Positions 28,786 to 39,232 of a stretch of 64,000 nucleotides of DNA are shown one piece after another. The first letter of the stretch is position 1. Each line of letters opens with the position of its first letter. Source of the stretch: DASQGA01 sp963762085 (GTDB lineage Bacteria; Actinomycetota; Thermoleophilia; Gaiellales; Gaiellaceae); the NCBI GenBank assembly GCA_963762085.1, contig CAVXJD010000007.1:1-64000 (forward strand), written 5' to 3'. The position numbers and the translations under genes are program-made. Below the pieces are notes generated by a model. It was given only the letters and a program-made list of their open reading frames with translations. It searched no databases and was not told where the DNA came from.

Positions 28786-29708
28786 GCCGTTCCCCACCCC
28801 AGATCGACCGCATCGATCTCGAGCCGGATCGGGTCGAGAGGCGGACCATCGCCGAGCCGGTAGATGTATACGGCCCCGCCGATCGTCGAGGCGACCCAGG
28901 CGCCGTCCGGTGAGACGGCGAGCGCCTGCCCGTCGACCAGAGACCTGGGAAGGGCGTTGGCGATTCCGTCGTCGTCGATCGTGAGAAAAGCCCGCCCGGG
29001 CGGACCGGTCCGCACCACGATGCGATTTCGTCCGAGGGGGCGCAGGTAGGAGAGACCCGGAGACGAAAGCGCGGGCCTGGCGAATCGGCCGCCCCCGGCC
29101 GCGGAGAGGAAGATCGACTCGACGCCTTCGCGGCCATCGAGAAGCATGGCAAACCGCTCGTCGTTCATCCAGGCCAGCTCGCGAATCGCATCCGGTGGCG
29201 CCATCCGCGTCGGAGTGCGCCGGAGGCAGTCCACAGGGTCGGGCCGCGTACAGCCCTTCACCAGCTCGACCAGCCTGCCCTGCCGCATGAACGTCAGCGT
29301 CCCGTCCGGCTTCCAGGCCGGTGCGCAACCCACGAAGAGAACCGGCTGCGGTGAGCCAAGAACGGTAATGTCGTCTCCAGGGCAAGGACGGCCGACGGCT
29401 ACCCGGCCACCGATGGACGTCGCGATCCGGCACGATCCGACGTCGACCGCACTCGTCGTTTCCAGGCCGGGGAGCGCGAGCGACCTGAGCGCACACTGCC
29501 CCGGACGGACTCTGAAGGTGAAATGGAGGACACCTGTGATCTGGCGGCTCGCAAGCTCCTGCACCGCCAAGGCGGTCGTCGTCCGGTCGGTTGTCGAAGC
29601 CGAGCTTCGACCCGCGGGGTCATCGTCACCCCGAAGCGCGTCGACACCGGCCGCCACCCCGAGACCGACGATAGCGGCGACGAGGAGCGCACTCCCGCGA
29701 TTGGTCAC
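28782..29708 (-). CDS. Membrane-anchored beta-propeller-like protein, unknown function
   Basis: 308 residues. An N-terminal hydrophobic anchor (GSALLVAAIVGLGVAAGVDAL) leads into an extracellular domain with repeated strand patterns ending in LAVSPDGAWVAST and YIYRL, like WD40/TolB propellers. Four to six cysteines (RPCPGDD, VGCAPAW, VKGCTR) may form disulphides. It follows the sensor histidine kinase by only 2 nt on the same strand, so it may be an accessory or output protein of that kinase. No specific function recognised. Confidence 0.7.
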   Translation of the reverse strand: MTNRGSALLVAAIVGLGVAAGVDALRGDDDPAGRSSASTTDRTTTALAVQELASRQITGVLHFTFRVRPGQCALRSLALPGLETTSAVDVGSCRIATSIGGRVAVGRPCPGDDITVLGSPQPVLFVGCAPAWKPDGTLTFMRQGRLVELVKGCTRPDPVDCLRRTPTRMAPPDAIRELAWMNDERFAMLLDGREGVESIFLSAAGGGRFARPALSSPGLSYLRPLGRNRIVVRTGPPGRAFLTIDDDGIANALPRSLVDGQALAVSPDGAWVASTIGGAVYIYRLGDGPPLDPIRLEIDAVDLGWGTA

Positions 29709-29710
29709 AA

Positions 29711-32700
29711 CTACTGCTCTGCGAGCGGCAGCTCGAAGAAGAAGGTCGAGCCCTCTCCCTCGGCCGACTCGACCCAGACTCGGCCGTCCATATGCCGGAC
29801 GAGCTCCCGGCAGATGTAGAGCCCGAGACCGGTCCCCCCGACGCCCCGGGTCAGGTTCGGGTCGAGGCGATAGAACTTCTCGAAGATCCGGGCTTGCTCG
29901 CTGGGGGGATCCCCAGACCTTCGTCTCGAATCGAGACGCGCACGTGCCTGTCCCGGCGCTCGAGCTTGACCTCGACGTGGCCCCCGTCCGGCGAGTACTT
30001 GACGGCGTTGTCGATCAGGTTCGTCAGCACCTGACGTACTTTGTCCGGGTCGCCGGCGACAGGCGGGAGGGAGCCAAGTTCGCGGAGGTCGACGGAGACG
30101 CTCTCAGAAATGAAGGCTCGCATTGCCTCGACGATCTGAGCTGCACTCTCGGCGATGTCGAAGCTCTCGATCGACACCTCGAGCTGTCCGGTCTCGAGCT
30201 TGCTCGCCCAGAGGATGTCGTTGATCGTCCGCGCCAGTCGGTCGGATTCCTCGGCGATGACCGCCAGCAACCGGGCCTGCAAGGCCGGGTCGCTTCCGAC
30301 ATCCGGACGGCGAAGCGTCATCGCGGCTCCATAGACGGCTGCGAGAGGCGTCCGGAGCTCATGGGACGCCGTGGCGACGAACTCCGTCTTCAGCTGTTCG
30401 ACGCGACGCTCCTCGGTCAGGTCGCGGAACGCGTAGACGGTTCCGTCGGAGAAACCGACGCCCGAGATGGAGAGCCAGACCTCCCGTCCGTCGATGTCGA
30501 GCGGGAGTGTCTCGGCTCTCGTCTTCCCCGGCTCGCGCCTGTCCGGGACCGGCGCGAGCTCCGCGATCCGTTCCCAGCCGGGAATCGAGTCGGCAGCGGG
30601 CCTGCCGACGAGCTCGGAAGCAGCGAGACCGGTGATCGCCTCGGCCGCCGGATTCCAGAGGCGGACGTCGCCTCGGGAGTCCACGAGGAACACGCCGTCT
30701 CCCACCGTCGCAAGCACGCGGGCGGCGTGACCCCGCTCCTCCGCCTCACGGTAGAGCCGCGCGTTGTCGACAGCGAGCGCCGCCCGGTCAGCCAGCTCGA
30801 CGGCAACGGCCAGATCTTGCTCCGTGTAGCGCCGGGCACCAGACAGGAAGGTCAGCGCCCCGACCGTGTTGCCGCGCACGACGAGCGGGATCATCATTCC
30901 CGACACGAGTCCGAGGGTTTCAAGATCGCGTAGATGGCTCTCGTCTCGGGCGATGCCCTTCACATGCCCTGCCATGTCCGCAAGCAGCTCGGGCCGTCCC
31001 GTTCGAAGCACCCGGCCCACCGTGCTCTGCTCGACGGCAGGATCGGCGGGGTAACGCCGCTCCAGCTCGCGCACGAGCTCCTCGAGCGTGGGATCGACGT
31101 GCGCCACGGCAACCTGGTGGATCTGCCCCCACTCGACGACGTCCACGACGCAGCAGTCCGCGAGCGCCGGCACGGAAAGTCGAGCCAGGCTCTCCAGCGT
31201 GGTCTCGTAGTCCAATGACGACGAGAGGAGCGCGCTTGCAGCCGCGAGGAACTCGAGGCGCTCGCGGGCCCGCTCCGCCTCGCCGCGCGCCTGCTGTTCG
31301 GCCTCGAGCAGGCGAACGCGCTCGGTAATCTCGACCACGACGGTACCGAGGCCGAGCGGGCTGCCGTCCGAGCCGGCCACGGGATAGATGCTCGTCAGCC
31401 ACGTCCGCTCCTCGCCCGGCTGTGCCGGCGTTTGCCCGCCGACCTCGAGGTCGACGGCAGGCTCCCCGGAGGCCAAGACCTCGCGAAAAGCTTCCTCCAG
31501 GTGCGGGTCTAGGTCCGGGAGGACATCCTGCACAGTGCGGCCGAGGTGCTGGTCGATCGGGAGCCCGTTGATCTCCGCGAGCGCTTCGTTCAAGCGAACG
31601 TAGCGAAGCTGCGTGTCGAAGAATCCGAATCCGACGGGAGCCGTGCCGAGCAGCGTGTCCAGGAGCGCAGCGGTGTTCTGAACGTCCCGGTGCAGCTGCG
31701 AGTTGTCGACGGCCACTGCAGCCCGCCGAGCAAGCTCCAGGGCGAGCGCGAGATCCTCTTCGGAGTAGCGACGGCCCGACTCCGCGGCGAGAAAGGCGAT
31801 CGCCCCAATCGACCGCCCTCGGGCGACGAGTGGAACACCCATGTAGGAACGCATCCCGAGGCTGCGCAGGATCTTCAAATGATCCGGGTCGCGGGCGGCG
31901 AGCTCGAGCATCTCGTCGGTGATCTCCGCAATGATCTCGGCCTCGCCCGTGCGGATGACGGCGGGGATCCCGGTCTCTGCTTGGGGGTCGACGGGATAGC
32001 GCTCGCTGAGCTCCGCCGCCCAGGCCACCTTCGCAGGGTCTGCATGCTCGAGCGCAAGCGAGTCGATGGAGCCGTCCGGCTGGAGCATGTTGACGGTGCA
32101 CCAGTCGGCAAACAGTGGGACTGCGAGTCCTGCCACACGCTGAAGAGTCGACGGATAGTCCAGCGATGAGGCGAGCACCTCACTCGCTTCTGCGAGGAAG
32201 CGGAAACGCTCCTCGGAGCGCTTCCGGTCGGTGATGTCATGGAAGATGTTGACGGCGAACTGAACCTCGCCGTCCGCACCGACAACCGGCGAGGAGCGCA
32301 CGATCGACCAGTGCTCCTCTCCAGTCGCGACGATCCGCCACCTGATCGTCTGGGCCGGCGGACTCTCACCCCGCAGGGCCGCCCGCCCGGGGAGCTCGGC
32401 GGCGGACATGGACCGGCCGTCCTCGCCGAAGATCTCGAAGCGCTCCAAGACAGCGGCCGAGGGGCTTTCGAGTAGCTCGTCAACGCCCGAGAACCCGAGC
32501 AGACGCGTCGCCGCGTCGTTTGCGAAGACCAGGTTGCCGGTGCGGTCCTGGACCGTGATTCCGTCGGCAACCCCGCGGAAGATCACCTCCAGCTGGTCGC
32601 GAGACTCCCGGAGCGCTTCCTCCTCGAGCTTTCGCTGCGACGCAAATGCGACCTGGTTTGCGATCGTCTGCGCGAGGCGCAGTTCGTCGCTTGTGAGGTC

Positions 32701-33198
32701 ATGCGGCTCGGAGTAATAGATCATGAACTTGCCGAGTAGCCGCCCGCGGTAGAGGAGCGGCACGAATGCGAGCGCCGCTATGCCCTCGCGGCGAAGCACA
32801 TCCCGGAGCCCCTCGACACACTCGTCAGCCTCGGCGTTGGCAACGACGATGGGCTCGGCGTCCACGGTGTCGGGCGCCCAGGGGCTGTGACCATCGACCT
32901 CGGCGCGATACTCGTCGGAGAGACCGCGCCAGGCGCGAAAGCGCATGACGCCCGCCTCGTCGAACAGGAGGATCGAGGCCCTGTCGGCGCGGAGCGCACG
33001 GGTCAGCCCGTCGAGCGCCACGTTGTAGATGCCTTCCACGTCTTCCGCCCGGCTGACCGCTTCGGTCATCTCGTGGAGGGCGCGAAGCTGCTCGTAGCGC
33101 CCCGCGAGCGCGTCGGTCGCGTCCAGCGACGCGTCCGGGCCGCCGTTGTCTGCAGCTAGGGCCTCTGCGCGCGCCCGGTGCCGTTCGGTCTCGGTCAT
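29711..33198 (-). CDS. Multi-GAF/PAS sensor histidine kinase (frameshift near 3' end)
   Basis: About 1162-residue soluble sensor. Order: GAF (about 35-190), PAS (about 205-330), GAF (about 345-500), PAS (about 515-635), GAF (about 655-810), PAS (about 815-925), HisKA with ATASHELRTPLAAVYG, and HATPase_c with the N box LTNLIDNAVKYSPDGG and G1 DEGLGIPP. One base is missing from the C run after LGIPP at about 29907; restoring it gives FEKFYRLDPN, GGTGLGLYICREL and a stop at 29711. No transmembrane segment is seen, so the signal should be cytosolic (light, redox or small ligands). No response regulator is adjacent. The start is set at ATG 33198; upstream in-frame codons look non-coding. Confidence 0.88.
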
Positions 33199-33295
33199 CT
33201 GGCGATGCCCATCGTCGTGAAGCCCCTCCGGAGCGAACATACCACCGCACTTCGGGCTTGTCTTCGCCCGCCTGACGCGGTAGAACATCATTTCG

Positions 33296-33772
33296 ATGTG
33301 CCGCCGCCGCTTCCTGGCACTCGCCGTTTCCCTTCTGGCTGCCCTGGTGGGCGCCGGAGCGGCGCAGGCCGTGATCATCCCGCAGTCATCGATCGCGGGA
33401 ATCAAGCTCGGGATGACTCGCGCCGAGGTCAAGGCCCACTCCGGCCAGCCCTCCGCGATCGTGCACGGGACGAACGACTTCGGGGCGTATACCGTCTTCC
33501 GCTACTTCCGCCTGCGCGTGACCTTCCAGGGAAACGCGGGGGCGACAGCCGTCTCGACGACGCGTAGGCGCCAGGAGACACCGGCCGGCATCCACGTTCT
33601 CTCGACGGAGACCGCGCTTCGAGCCGCGTATCCCGGTACCCGCTGTCGGACCGAATTCGGGGGGTTCCGCCACTGCTGGATCGGACGGTTCCAGCCTGGC
33701 CGCCGCGTGACCGACTTCCGGATCAGCACGGGCCTCGTCCGGAGCATCCTCGTCGGCTTCGTGATCGACTGA
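33296..33772 (+). CDS. Secreted protein with SmpA/OmlA-like motif, unknown function
   Basis: 158 residues beginning with a clear signal peptide (RRRFLALAVSLLAALVGAGAAQA). The mature part starts with IAGIKLGMTRAEVKAHSGQPS, reminiscent of the GMT-x2-EV-x3-G-x-P element of SmpA/OmlA-like small domains. Two later cysteines (GTRCRTE, RHCWIG) could pair. It is divergent from the large histidine kinase and convergent with the AI-2E gene (5-nt gap). I cannot assign a function. Confidence 0.7.
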   Translation: MCRRRFLALAVSLLAALVGAGAAQAVIIPQSSIAGIKLGMTRAEVKAHSGQPSAIVHGTNDFGAYTVFRYFRLRVTFQGNAGATAVSTTRRRQETPAGIHVLSTETALRAAYPGTRCRTEFGGFRHCWIGRFQPGRRVTDFRISTGLVRSILVGFVID

Positions 33773-33777
33773 CGCCT

Positions 33778-34827
33778 CTAGCTCTCGACGTCCTTCGCCG
33801 AGAAGAGCACAGTCGGCGTCTCTTCCCTCGCCGGGTCGCGGTTTCGCACGATCACGTCGATCAGGGTCACCACCACCGCCGCGAAGGGGATCGCTAGCAG
33901 CACGGCAAAGCCGCCGAAGAGGATGGCCACCGACGAGACCGAGACGAGGACGACCAGCGGGGAGAGCCCGACCGCGTCGCCCAGCACGCGCGGGATGACG
34001 ATGTAGTCCTCGAGCAGGCGGACGACGAGGACGGCGACTCCGGCGGCGGCTGCGGTCTGCCAGGAGACCGTCAGCCCGACGCCGACGGCAAGCGCGCCGG
34101 CAGCAAGAGGGCCGATGACCGGGATGATCTCGACCACCCCGGCGAAGATGCCGAGCAGCAGCGAGTACGGGACACCGATCGCGTAGAAGGTGAGAGAGAG
34201 CACGGTCGCCACCAGCGTGATCAGAAGCAGCTGGCCGCGGACAAAGGCACCGAGCTTGGCGTCGATCAGGTCCCACGTCTCCCGGACGATGCGACGACGC
34301 TTGACGGGGACGCCCGACAGCACGAGTCGTTGGGCGTCGTCACGCTCGAAGATCCAGTAGGCGGCACACGCGAGCACGAAGAAGATCCCGACGAGGACCT
34401 CGAAGGCAACGAAAGTCAGCTCGACCGCGGGGTCGATGAGGCTCGAGGCCTCCGGCAGGTCTCGGAGCCGCCGGTCGATGTCGAGCAGGACCCTGTGTTG
34501 GATGCCAGTCGCCTGATTCGCCTCCTGCCGCAGCTCCGGCAGGGTCGCCACCGCGGTCTCGATCTCGCTCTTCGCACGCGGTACGACCTGCCAGAGCAGG
34601 ACGCCGAGGAGTAGGAGCAGGCCGAAGTAGTGCAGAGCGATCCCGACCCCGCGTGGAACCCGGTGTCGTTTCAGGAGATCGACGCCGGGCGTCATCGCCG
34701 CGGCGATGATGAAGGCGAGGAAGAGCAGAGCGATGATGAGGCGGAGCTTCCAGAGAGCCAGCGCGAGGACGACCACACCGCCTACGACCAGCGATGCGAC
34801 AAGCGCTCGACGCGCGGTTTCTCGCAT
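33778..34827 (-). CDS. AI-2E family transporter
   Basis: 349-residue integral membrane protein with about eight helices in the AI-2E exporter arrangement: two N-terminal helices, a long amphipathic middle region, then VPYSLLLGIFAGVVEIIPVIGP, RLLEDYIVIPRVLG and a final helix pair. PerM/TqsA-family members export small molecules or act as Na+/H+ antiporters; the substrate is unknown. The ATG at 34827 gives the expected N-terminus; longer open sequence upstream overlaps the methyltransferase gene in another frame. Confidence 0.88.
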   Translation of the reverse strand: MRETARRALVASLVVGGVVVLALALWKLRLIIALLFLAFIIAAAMTPGVDLLKRHRVPRGVGIALHYFGLLLLLGVLLWQVVPRAKSEIETAVATLPELRQEANQATGIQHRVLLDIDRRLRDLPEASSLIDPAVELTFVAFEVLVGIFFVLACAAYWIFERDDAQRLVLSGVPVKRRRIVRETWDLIDAKLGAFVRGQLLLITLVATVLSLTFYAIGVPYSLLLGIFAGVVEIIPVIGPLAAGALAVGVGLTVSWQTAAAAGVAVLVVRLLEDYIVIPRVLGDAVGLSPLVVLVSVSSVAILFGGFAVLLAIPFAAVVVTLIDVIVRNRDPAREETPTVLFSAKDVES

Positions 34828-34876
34828 CCTGCCTAGTGTGTCGCCGCCGCCGGACGAGCGCAAACGCCCAGAGGCT

Positions 34877-35518
34877 CTACGCCGGTCCCGCCTCGCGCCA
34901 CGCGAGCACCTGCATGCCCTCCCACCAGCCCCCGCTGCCCGGGATGTCGAAGATGAGCTGAGCCTTCGGCTGCCCTGCCAGGTAGTCCGCGGTCGCGTGC
35001 CGCACCTCGTCCCAGTCCGAGTCATCGACGATGAGCAGCGCCTCACCGGCGAGGTGGGGCTCGACGAGTTGAAGTCCGCGCAGCTGCGACTCGTAATCGT
35101 GGGCCGCGTCGTAGTAGTACACGCCGACGCTTCGCCCCTCGAGGGCGCCTTTCTCGAGCAGCTCGAACGCGTCCCCGGCCAGGATTGTCGCGTCCTGGAG
35201 CCCGAACCGCTCGAGCGAGGCCTCGAGCCCTGCTTGCGTGGCTTCGTCAAACGAGAAGTCGTCGATGGCAACGAATTCGCCCTCGTTTCCGAGCATCGCC
35301 GCGACGAGGCTCGTGCCGCGATACGAGCCGACCTCGACGTAGCTCTCCCCCGGCCCGAGAAGCCCAGCTGCGAGGTTCAGGAGCGCAAGGTTGTTCTCGC
35401 GCGCGAGCCCGGGCACAGCCTCGAGCACCTGCTCGAACCGGCGATCGCGTGGCAGCGGCGACTCCGGGAATCGCTCGAACAGGCGAGGCAGTTCTTGCTC
35501 GAATCGTTGGATGTCCAT
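34877..35518 (-). CDS. Class I SAM-dependent methyltransferase (Methyltransf_24 type)
   Basis: 213 residues. SAM motif I is YVEVGSYRGTSLVAAML, the acidic ribose-binding residue lies in FVAIDDFSFDEA, and the metal/active-site-like YYDAAHDYES and LIVDDSDWDEV are typical of CmcI/O-methyltransferase-like enzymes. The substrate is unknown. It is divergent from the amino-acid binding protein gene (46-nt gap). Confidence 0.8.
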   Translation of the reverse strand: MDIQRFEQELPRLFERFPESPLPRDRRFEQVLEAVPGLARENNLALLNLAAGLLGPGESYVEVGSYRGTSLVAAMLGNEGEFVAIDDFSFDEATQAGLEASLERFGLQDATILAGDAFELLEKGALEGRSVGVYYYDAAHDYESQLRGLQLVEPHLAGEALLIVDDSDWDEVRHATADYLAGQPKAQLIFDIPGSGGWWEGMQVLAWREAGPA

Positions 35519-35564
35519 CTGCTCAGATGATTGTGATAGCTTCGGCCTCCGCCCGCTTCACGTT

Positions 35565-36483
35565 ATGAAGTCACCCCGGTTCATCCTCGTCCTCCTGGCA
35601 CTTTCGCTGGCCCTCGTGACCGCGGGCTGCGGCGGTGAAGAGGACTCCGGAGACGAGGCAGCAGTGGGCGACACGGGCGCTCCGACCGAGACGGTGCCCG
35701 CGGATCCGTGCGCGAAGGACCAGCTCCAGACGACGTCGGCCGGCAAGCTCACGATCGGCACAAGCAACCCGGCCTTCCCGCCCTGGTTCCAGGACGCGGA
35801 CGGAGCGCCGTGGGATCCGACCACCGAGCCGACGAAGCAAGGGTACGAGGCTGCGGTCGCCTACGCAGTCGCCGAGCGAGCTCGGGTTCTCGGATGCCGA
35901 GGTCGAGTGGACAGGTCGTGCCGTTCGACCAGTCTTTCACGCCAGGCCCGAAGAGCTTCGACTTCGGCTTCAAGCAGATCTCCTACACACCGAAACGCGC
36001 TGAGGCGGTCGACTTCAGCGACTCCTATTACGACGTGAACCAGGCGGTCGTCGCGCTCAAGAGCTCGAAGATCGCCGACGCGGCTTCGATCGCGGACCTC
36101 GCTGACGCGAAGCTCGGTGCGCCGGTCGGGACGACGAGCTACGACTACATCGTCGAGAACGTGAAGCCGAGCAAGAAGCCGTCGGTCTACAGCAGCCGCT
36201 GAAGACGCGGTCGCCGGCCTCAAGGCGAAGCAGATCGACGGCGTCGTCGTCGATCTCCCGACGGCGTTCTTCATCACGGCCGTCCAGGTGCCGAACAGCA
36301 AGATCGTTGGCCAGTTCCCGGCGGTTGGGGACGCAGGAGTACTTCGGCCTCGTGCTCGCGAAGGACAGCCCGCTCACCGACTGCGTGAACCAGGCGATCG
36401 CGAAGCTCCGGGACGACGGCACGCTCGATAGCCTCCAGCAGGAGTGGCTGTCGGACAAGGCGAGCGTCCCGGTCCTCGAATAG
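35565..36483 (+). CDS. Polar amino-acid ABC transporter substrate-binding lipoprotein (four frameshifts)
   Basis: Extracytoplasmic binding lipoprotein of about 305 residues. The lipobox is VTAGC after a hydrophobic signal sequence. The SBP_bac_3 domain runs through GKLTIGTSNPAFPPW, VPFDQSFTPGPKSFDFGF, SYTPKRAEAVDFSDSYYD and TSYDYIVENVKPSK, and ends YFGLVLAKDSPLTDCVNQAIAKL. Frames shift at about 35878, 35920, 36193 and 36335, the last in a GGGG run. All pieces align in order, so the gene is probably intact in the organism. It is the first gene of a binding protein-permease-ATPase operon for amino-acid uptake. Confidence 0.85.
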
Positions 36484-37355
36484 GGGTCACCGCAACCACC
36501 CGGCCCGACCGACGCGGCACCGGAGCGGCCGAAGCTCCCGGATCCTCGGCGGCATGTCGAGCGACGCGCGCAGCGTCGACGATCGCGGTCGTCAGCACCA
36601 TCGTCTTCGTCGCGGTCGTCGCGGTCGTCGTCGTCAACTCGCCGGGCTGGGACGAGGTGCGCCGGTTCTTCTTCAACGGCGAGCGGTTCCGAGAGTCGTT
36701 CCCGAAGGTCGCCGAGGCGTTCCTCGTGAACGTCAAGCTCTTCTGCCTCGCCGAGGTGCTGATCCTCGTCTTCGGCCTTCTGCTGGCCGTCATCAGGAGC
36801 CTGCCGGGTCCGGTTTTCTTCCCGATCCGCCTGCTGGCGATCATCTACACGGATGTCTTCCGCGGTGTTCCGACCATCCTCGTGATCGCGATGCTCGGCT
36901 TCGGGGCTCCCGTCCTCGGGATCTCGGGCGTGCCGAGGAGCACGTTCTTCTGGGCGGTCGTCGCGCTCGTCCTCGTCTACTCCGCGTACGTCGCCGAGGT
37001 CTACCGCGCGGGCATCCAGTCCGTGCATCCGAGCCAGGAGGCGGCCGCGCGCTCGCTGGGGCTTTCCCGCGCGCAGACACTGCGGTTTGTCGTCGTTCCC
37101 CAGGCCGTCCGCCGCGTCATCCCGCCGCTCCTGAACGACTTCATCGGGCTCCAGAAGGACACGGCGCTCGTGGCGATCCTCGGCACGGTGGAAGCCTTCC
37201 GGCAGGCGCAGATCGACACCGCCGCGAGCTTCAACTACACGGCCTACACGGCGACCGCGGTCGTCTTCATCCTGGTCACGATCCCGCTTGCCCGCTTCAC
37301 GGACTGGCTGATCGAGCGCGATCGCCGCAGGCAGCTCGCCGGGAGGACTGCATGA
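36444..37355 (+). CDS. Polar amino-acid ABC transporter permease
   Basis: HisMQ-type permease with about five helices after a hydrophobic first segment (TIAVVSTIVFVAVVAVVVV). The EAA loop is EAAARSLGLSRAQTLRFVVVPQAVRRVIPP. The conventional start is unclear: the only in-frame start codon, GTG at 36444, overlaps the end of the binding-protein gene by 40 nt, and the N-terminal 45 residues look poorly conserved, so another sequence error near 36490-36570 is likely. The stop overlaps the ATPase start (ATGA). Confidence 0.85.
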   Translation: MAVGQGERPGPRIGVTATTRPDRRGTGAAEAPGSSAACRATRAASTIAVVSTIVFVAVVAVVVVNSPGWDEVRRFFFNGERFRESFPKVAEAFLVNVKLFCLAEVLILVFGLLLAVIRSLPGPVFFPIRLLAIIYTDVFRGVPTILVIAMLGFGAPVLGISGVPRSTFFWAVVALVLVYSAYVAEVYRAGIQSVHPSQEAAARSLGLSRAQTLRFVVVPQAVRRVIPPLLNDFIGLQKDTALVAILGTVEAFRQAQIDTAASFNYTAYTATAVVFILVTIPLARFTDWLIERDRRRQLAGRTA

Positions 37356-38107
37356 GCGAAAACGGTTCGGCGCTTTCCCTCGAGGACGTCCACAAGCGTT
37401 TCGGGCGCAACGAAGTGCTGCGCGGCATCGACCTCACGCTCGCCGAGCACGAGGTCGTCTGCCTGATCGGCGCCTCGGGCTCGGGGAAGTCGACGCTCCT
37501 CCGCTGCGTCAACCTCCTGGAGCCGATCGAGCGCGGCCGGATCGTCGTCCTCGGCGAGGAGATCACGGCGCAAGGCGTCGACGTGAACCGCATCCGGCGG
37601 GAGATCGGGATCGTCTTTCAGGCGTTCAACCTCTTCCCGCACATGAGCGTGCTCGAAAACGTGACGCTGGCTCCCCGGAAAGTACGCGGCCTCCCGAAGG
37701 ATCAGGCGAATGCCGAAGCCGAGGAGCTCTTCGCTCGCTTCGGACTTGCCGACAAGCGCAACGAGTTCCCGGACCGCCTTTCCGGAGGCCAGCAGCAGCG
37801 CGTCGCGATCGTGCGGGCCCTGGCGATGCAGCCGCGACTGATGCTGCTCGACGAAGTGACGAGCGCGCTCGACCCCGAGCTCGTCGCCGAGGTCCTGAGC
37901 GTCATCCGGGAGCTGGCCGCCGAGGGCATGACGATGCTGATCGCCACGCATGAGATGGGATTCGCCCGCGACATCGCCGACCGCGTCTGCTTCCTGGACG
38001 AGGGCGTGATCCTCGAGGAGGGCCCGCCGACGGAGATCTTCAGCGCGCCGAGGAATCCGCGGACACAGCAGTTCCTCCAGCGGATCGTGGCCGCCGGGCG
38101 GATGTGA
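37352..38107 (+). CDS. Polar amino-acid ABC transporter ATP-binding protein (GlnQ-like)
   Basis: 251-residue ABC ATPase with Walker A GASGSGKST, Q-loop VFQAFNLFPH, signature LSGGQQQRVAIVRALA, Walker B LMLLDEVTSALDP and the switch His in TMLIATHEMGFA. It energises the preceding permease and binding protein. It converges with msrA. Confidence 0.95.
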   Translation: MSENGSALSLEDVHKRFGRNEVLRGIDLTLAEHEVVCLIGASGSGKSTLLRCVNLLEPIERGRIVVLGEEITAQGVDVNRIRREIGIVFQAFNLFPHMSVLENVTLAPRKVRGLPKDQANAEAEELFARFGLADKRNEFPDRLSGGQQQRVAIVRALAMQPRLMLLDEVTSALDPELVAEVLSVIRELAAEGMTMLIATHEMGFARDIADRVCFLDEGVILEEGPPTEIFSAPRNPRTQQFLQRIVAAGRM

Positions 38108-38119
38108 GCCGCGCGTACT

Positions 38120-38637
38120 TCAGGCCTGTGGGCGGCTGCCGGCTCGGTCTCGGCGGCCTCGGCGAGCTCGACCGTGCACGAGGAGCGCCCGGTCTTCTCG
38201 AAGTAGCGCTGGTGGTACTCCTCCGCCCGCCAGAACGTCGATGCCGGCTCGATCTCCGTCACGACCTTCTTCGGCCAGTGGAGCCCCGCCTGAATCTGCT
38301 CCTTGGAGGCCTCGGCTGCTGCCTGCTGCTCTGGTGAGTGGAAGAACACCGCGGAGCGGTACTGCGACCCGACGTCCCAGCCCTGGCGGTTCTTGGTCGT
38401 CGGATTGTGGTTCGACCAGAAGACGTTCAGGAGGTCGTCGTAGGAGACGCGCTCAGGGTCGTACGTGACCTCGACCGCCTCCGCGTGGCCGGTCGAGCCC
38501 GTGCAGACCTGCTCATAGGTCGGGTTGTCCTTCGTTCCGCCCGTGTATCCGACGGCCGTCTCGACGACTCCCGGAACCTGCCGGAACGCCGACTCGACTC
38601 CCCAGAAGCACCCAGCTCCGAACGTGGCCTTCTCCAT
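38120..38637 (-). CDS. msrA: Peptide methionine-S-sulfoxide reductase MsrA
   Basis: Repairs methionine-S-sulfoxide. The catalytic Cys is in FGAGCFWGVE (residue 10). GYTGGTKDNPTYEQVCTGSTGHAE and SNHNPTTKNRQGWDVGSQYRS are family hallmarks, and the resolving-Cys region is GRSSCTVELAE (about 151-160). The frame does not close at the expected place but continues antisense through the ABC ATPase gene to 37702. A TGA at 38120-38122 in a neighbouring frame is used as the likely end, assuming a one-base error between 38122 and 38164. The RBS AGGAGGAGA precedes the ATG. Confidence 0.88.
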
Positions 38638-38722
38638 GCGATCTCTCCTCCTGGCAGCGGTTACACCTGAATTGTGCCCACTCCGGGCAGGGCTGCGGGC
38701 TAAGAGTTCTTAAAGTGGCTGA

Positions 38723-39194
38723 GTGGCTTTCCCGTTCGCCTTCGAGCAGCGTGGATACTCGGCAGAGTCGGGGTCGGGCGAACTGGTCGAGGGCAGAGGC
38801 TATGAGCTCCGAGACGAGCACGATCGCTCGATCCGCTGGGATGACCGCAGGCTGGCATCGAGCGGGATCACGGTCCTGAAGGTGGCGGGTACGTCGTACC
38901 GGGCCGAAGCGCTTCAGGACGAAGCTTTTCGACCCGGAACCAGGCTGACGCTCAAGCCCGATCCCGCCAACGAGTTCGACCCGCACGCGGTCGGCGTCTG
39001 GGATGCGGGCGGGCGCATCCAGGTTGGCTTCGTGCCGCGCGAGGCCGCAAACGAGGTCGCCGGGCGCCTCGAGCACGGAAGTCTCGACGCCTGGTCGCTT
39101 GTGGGAGTGGCGGGACGAGAGCGGCCGGCGAGTCGGCCTTCGCATGCTGATCGCTCCCCTGGACGCGCTCGACGGGCTCCCACCTCCGGCCTGA
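38723..39194 (+). CDS. HIRAN-domain protein (one frameshift)
   Basis: About 157 residues. Residues 45-120 match the HIRAN fold: FRPGTRLTLKPDPANEFDPHAVGVW, then IQVGFVPREAANEVAGRL. HIRAN domains bind DNA ends or damaged DNA in helicases such as HLTF and also occur as small bacterial proteins of unknown role. At about 39110 a one-base shift (SLV to VWEWRDESGRR) leads to a natural C-terminus and the TGA at 39192-39194. In the unshifted frame the ORF appears fused to the SLATT gene, which I think is an artefact. GTG start. Confidence 0.68.
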
Positions 39195-39232
39195 CCGTCT
39201 TGACAAAACGCAGGGGCTCGGCCACGCTAGCC

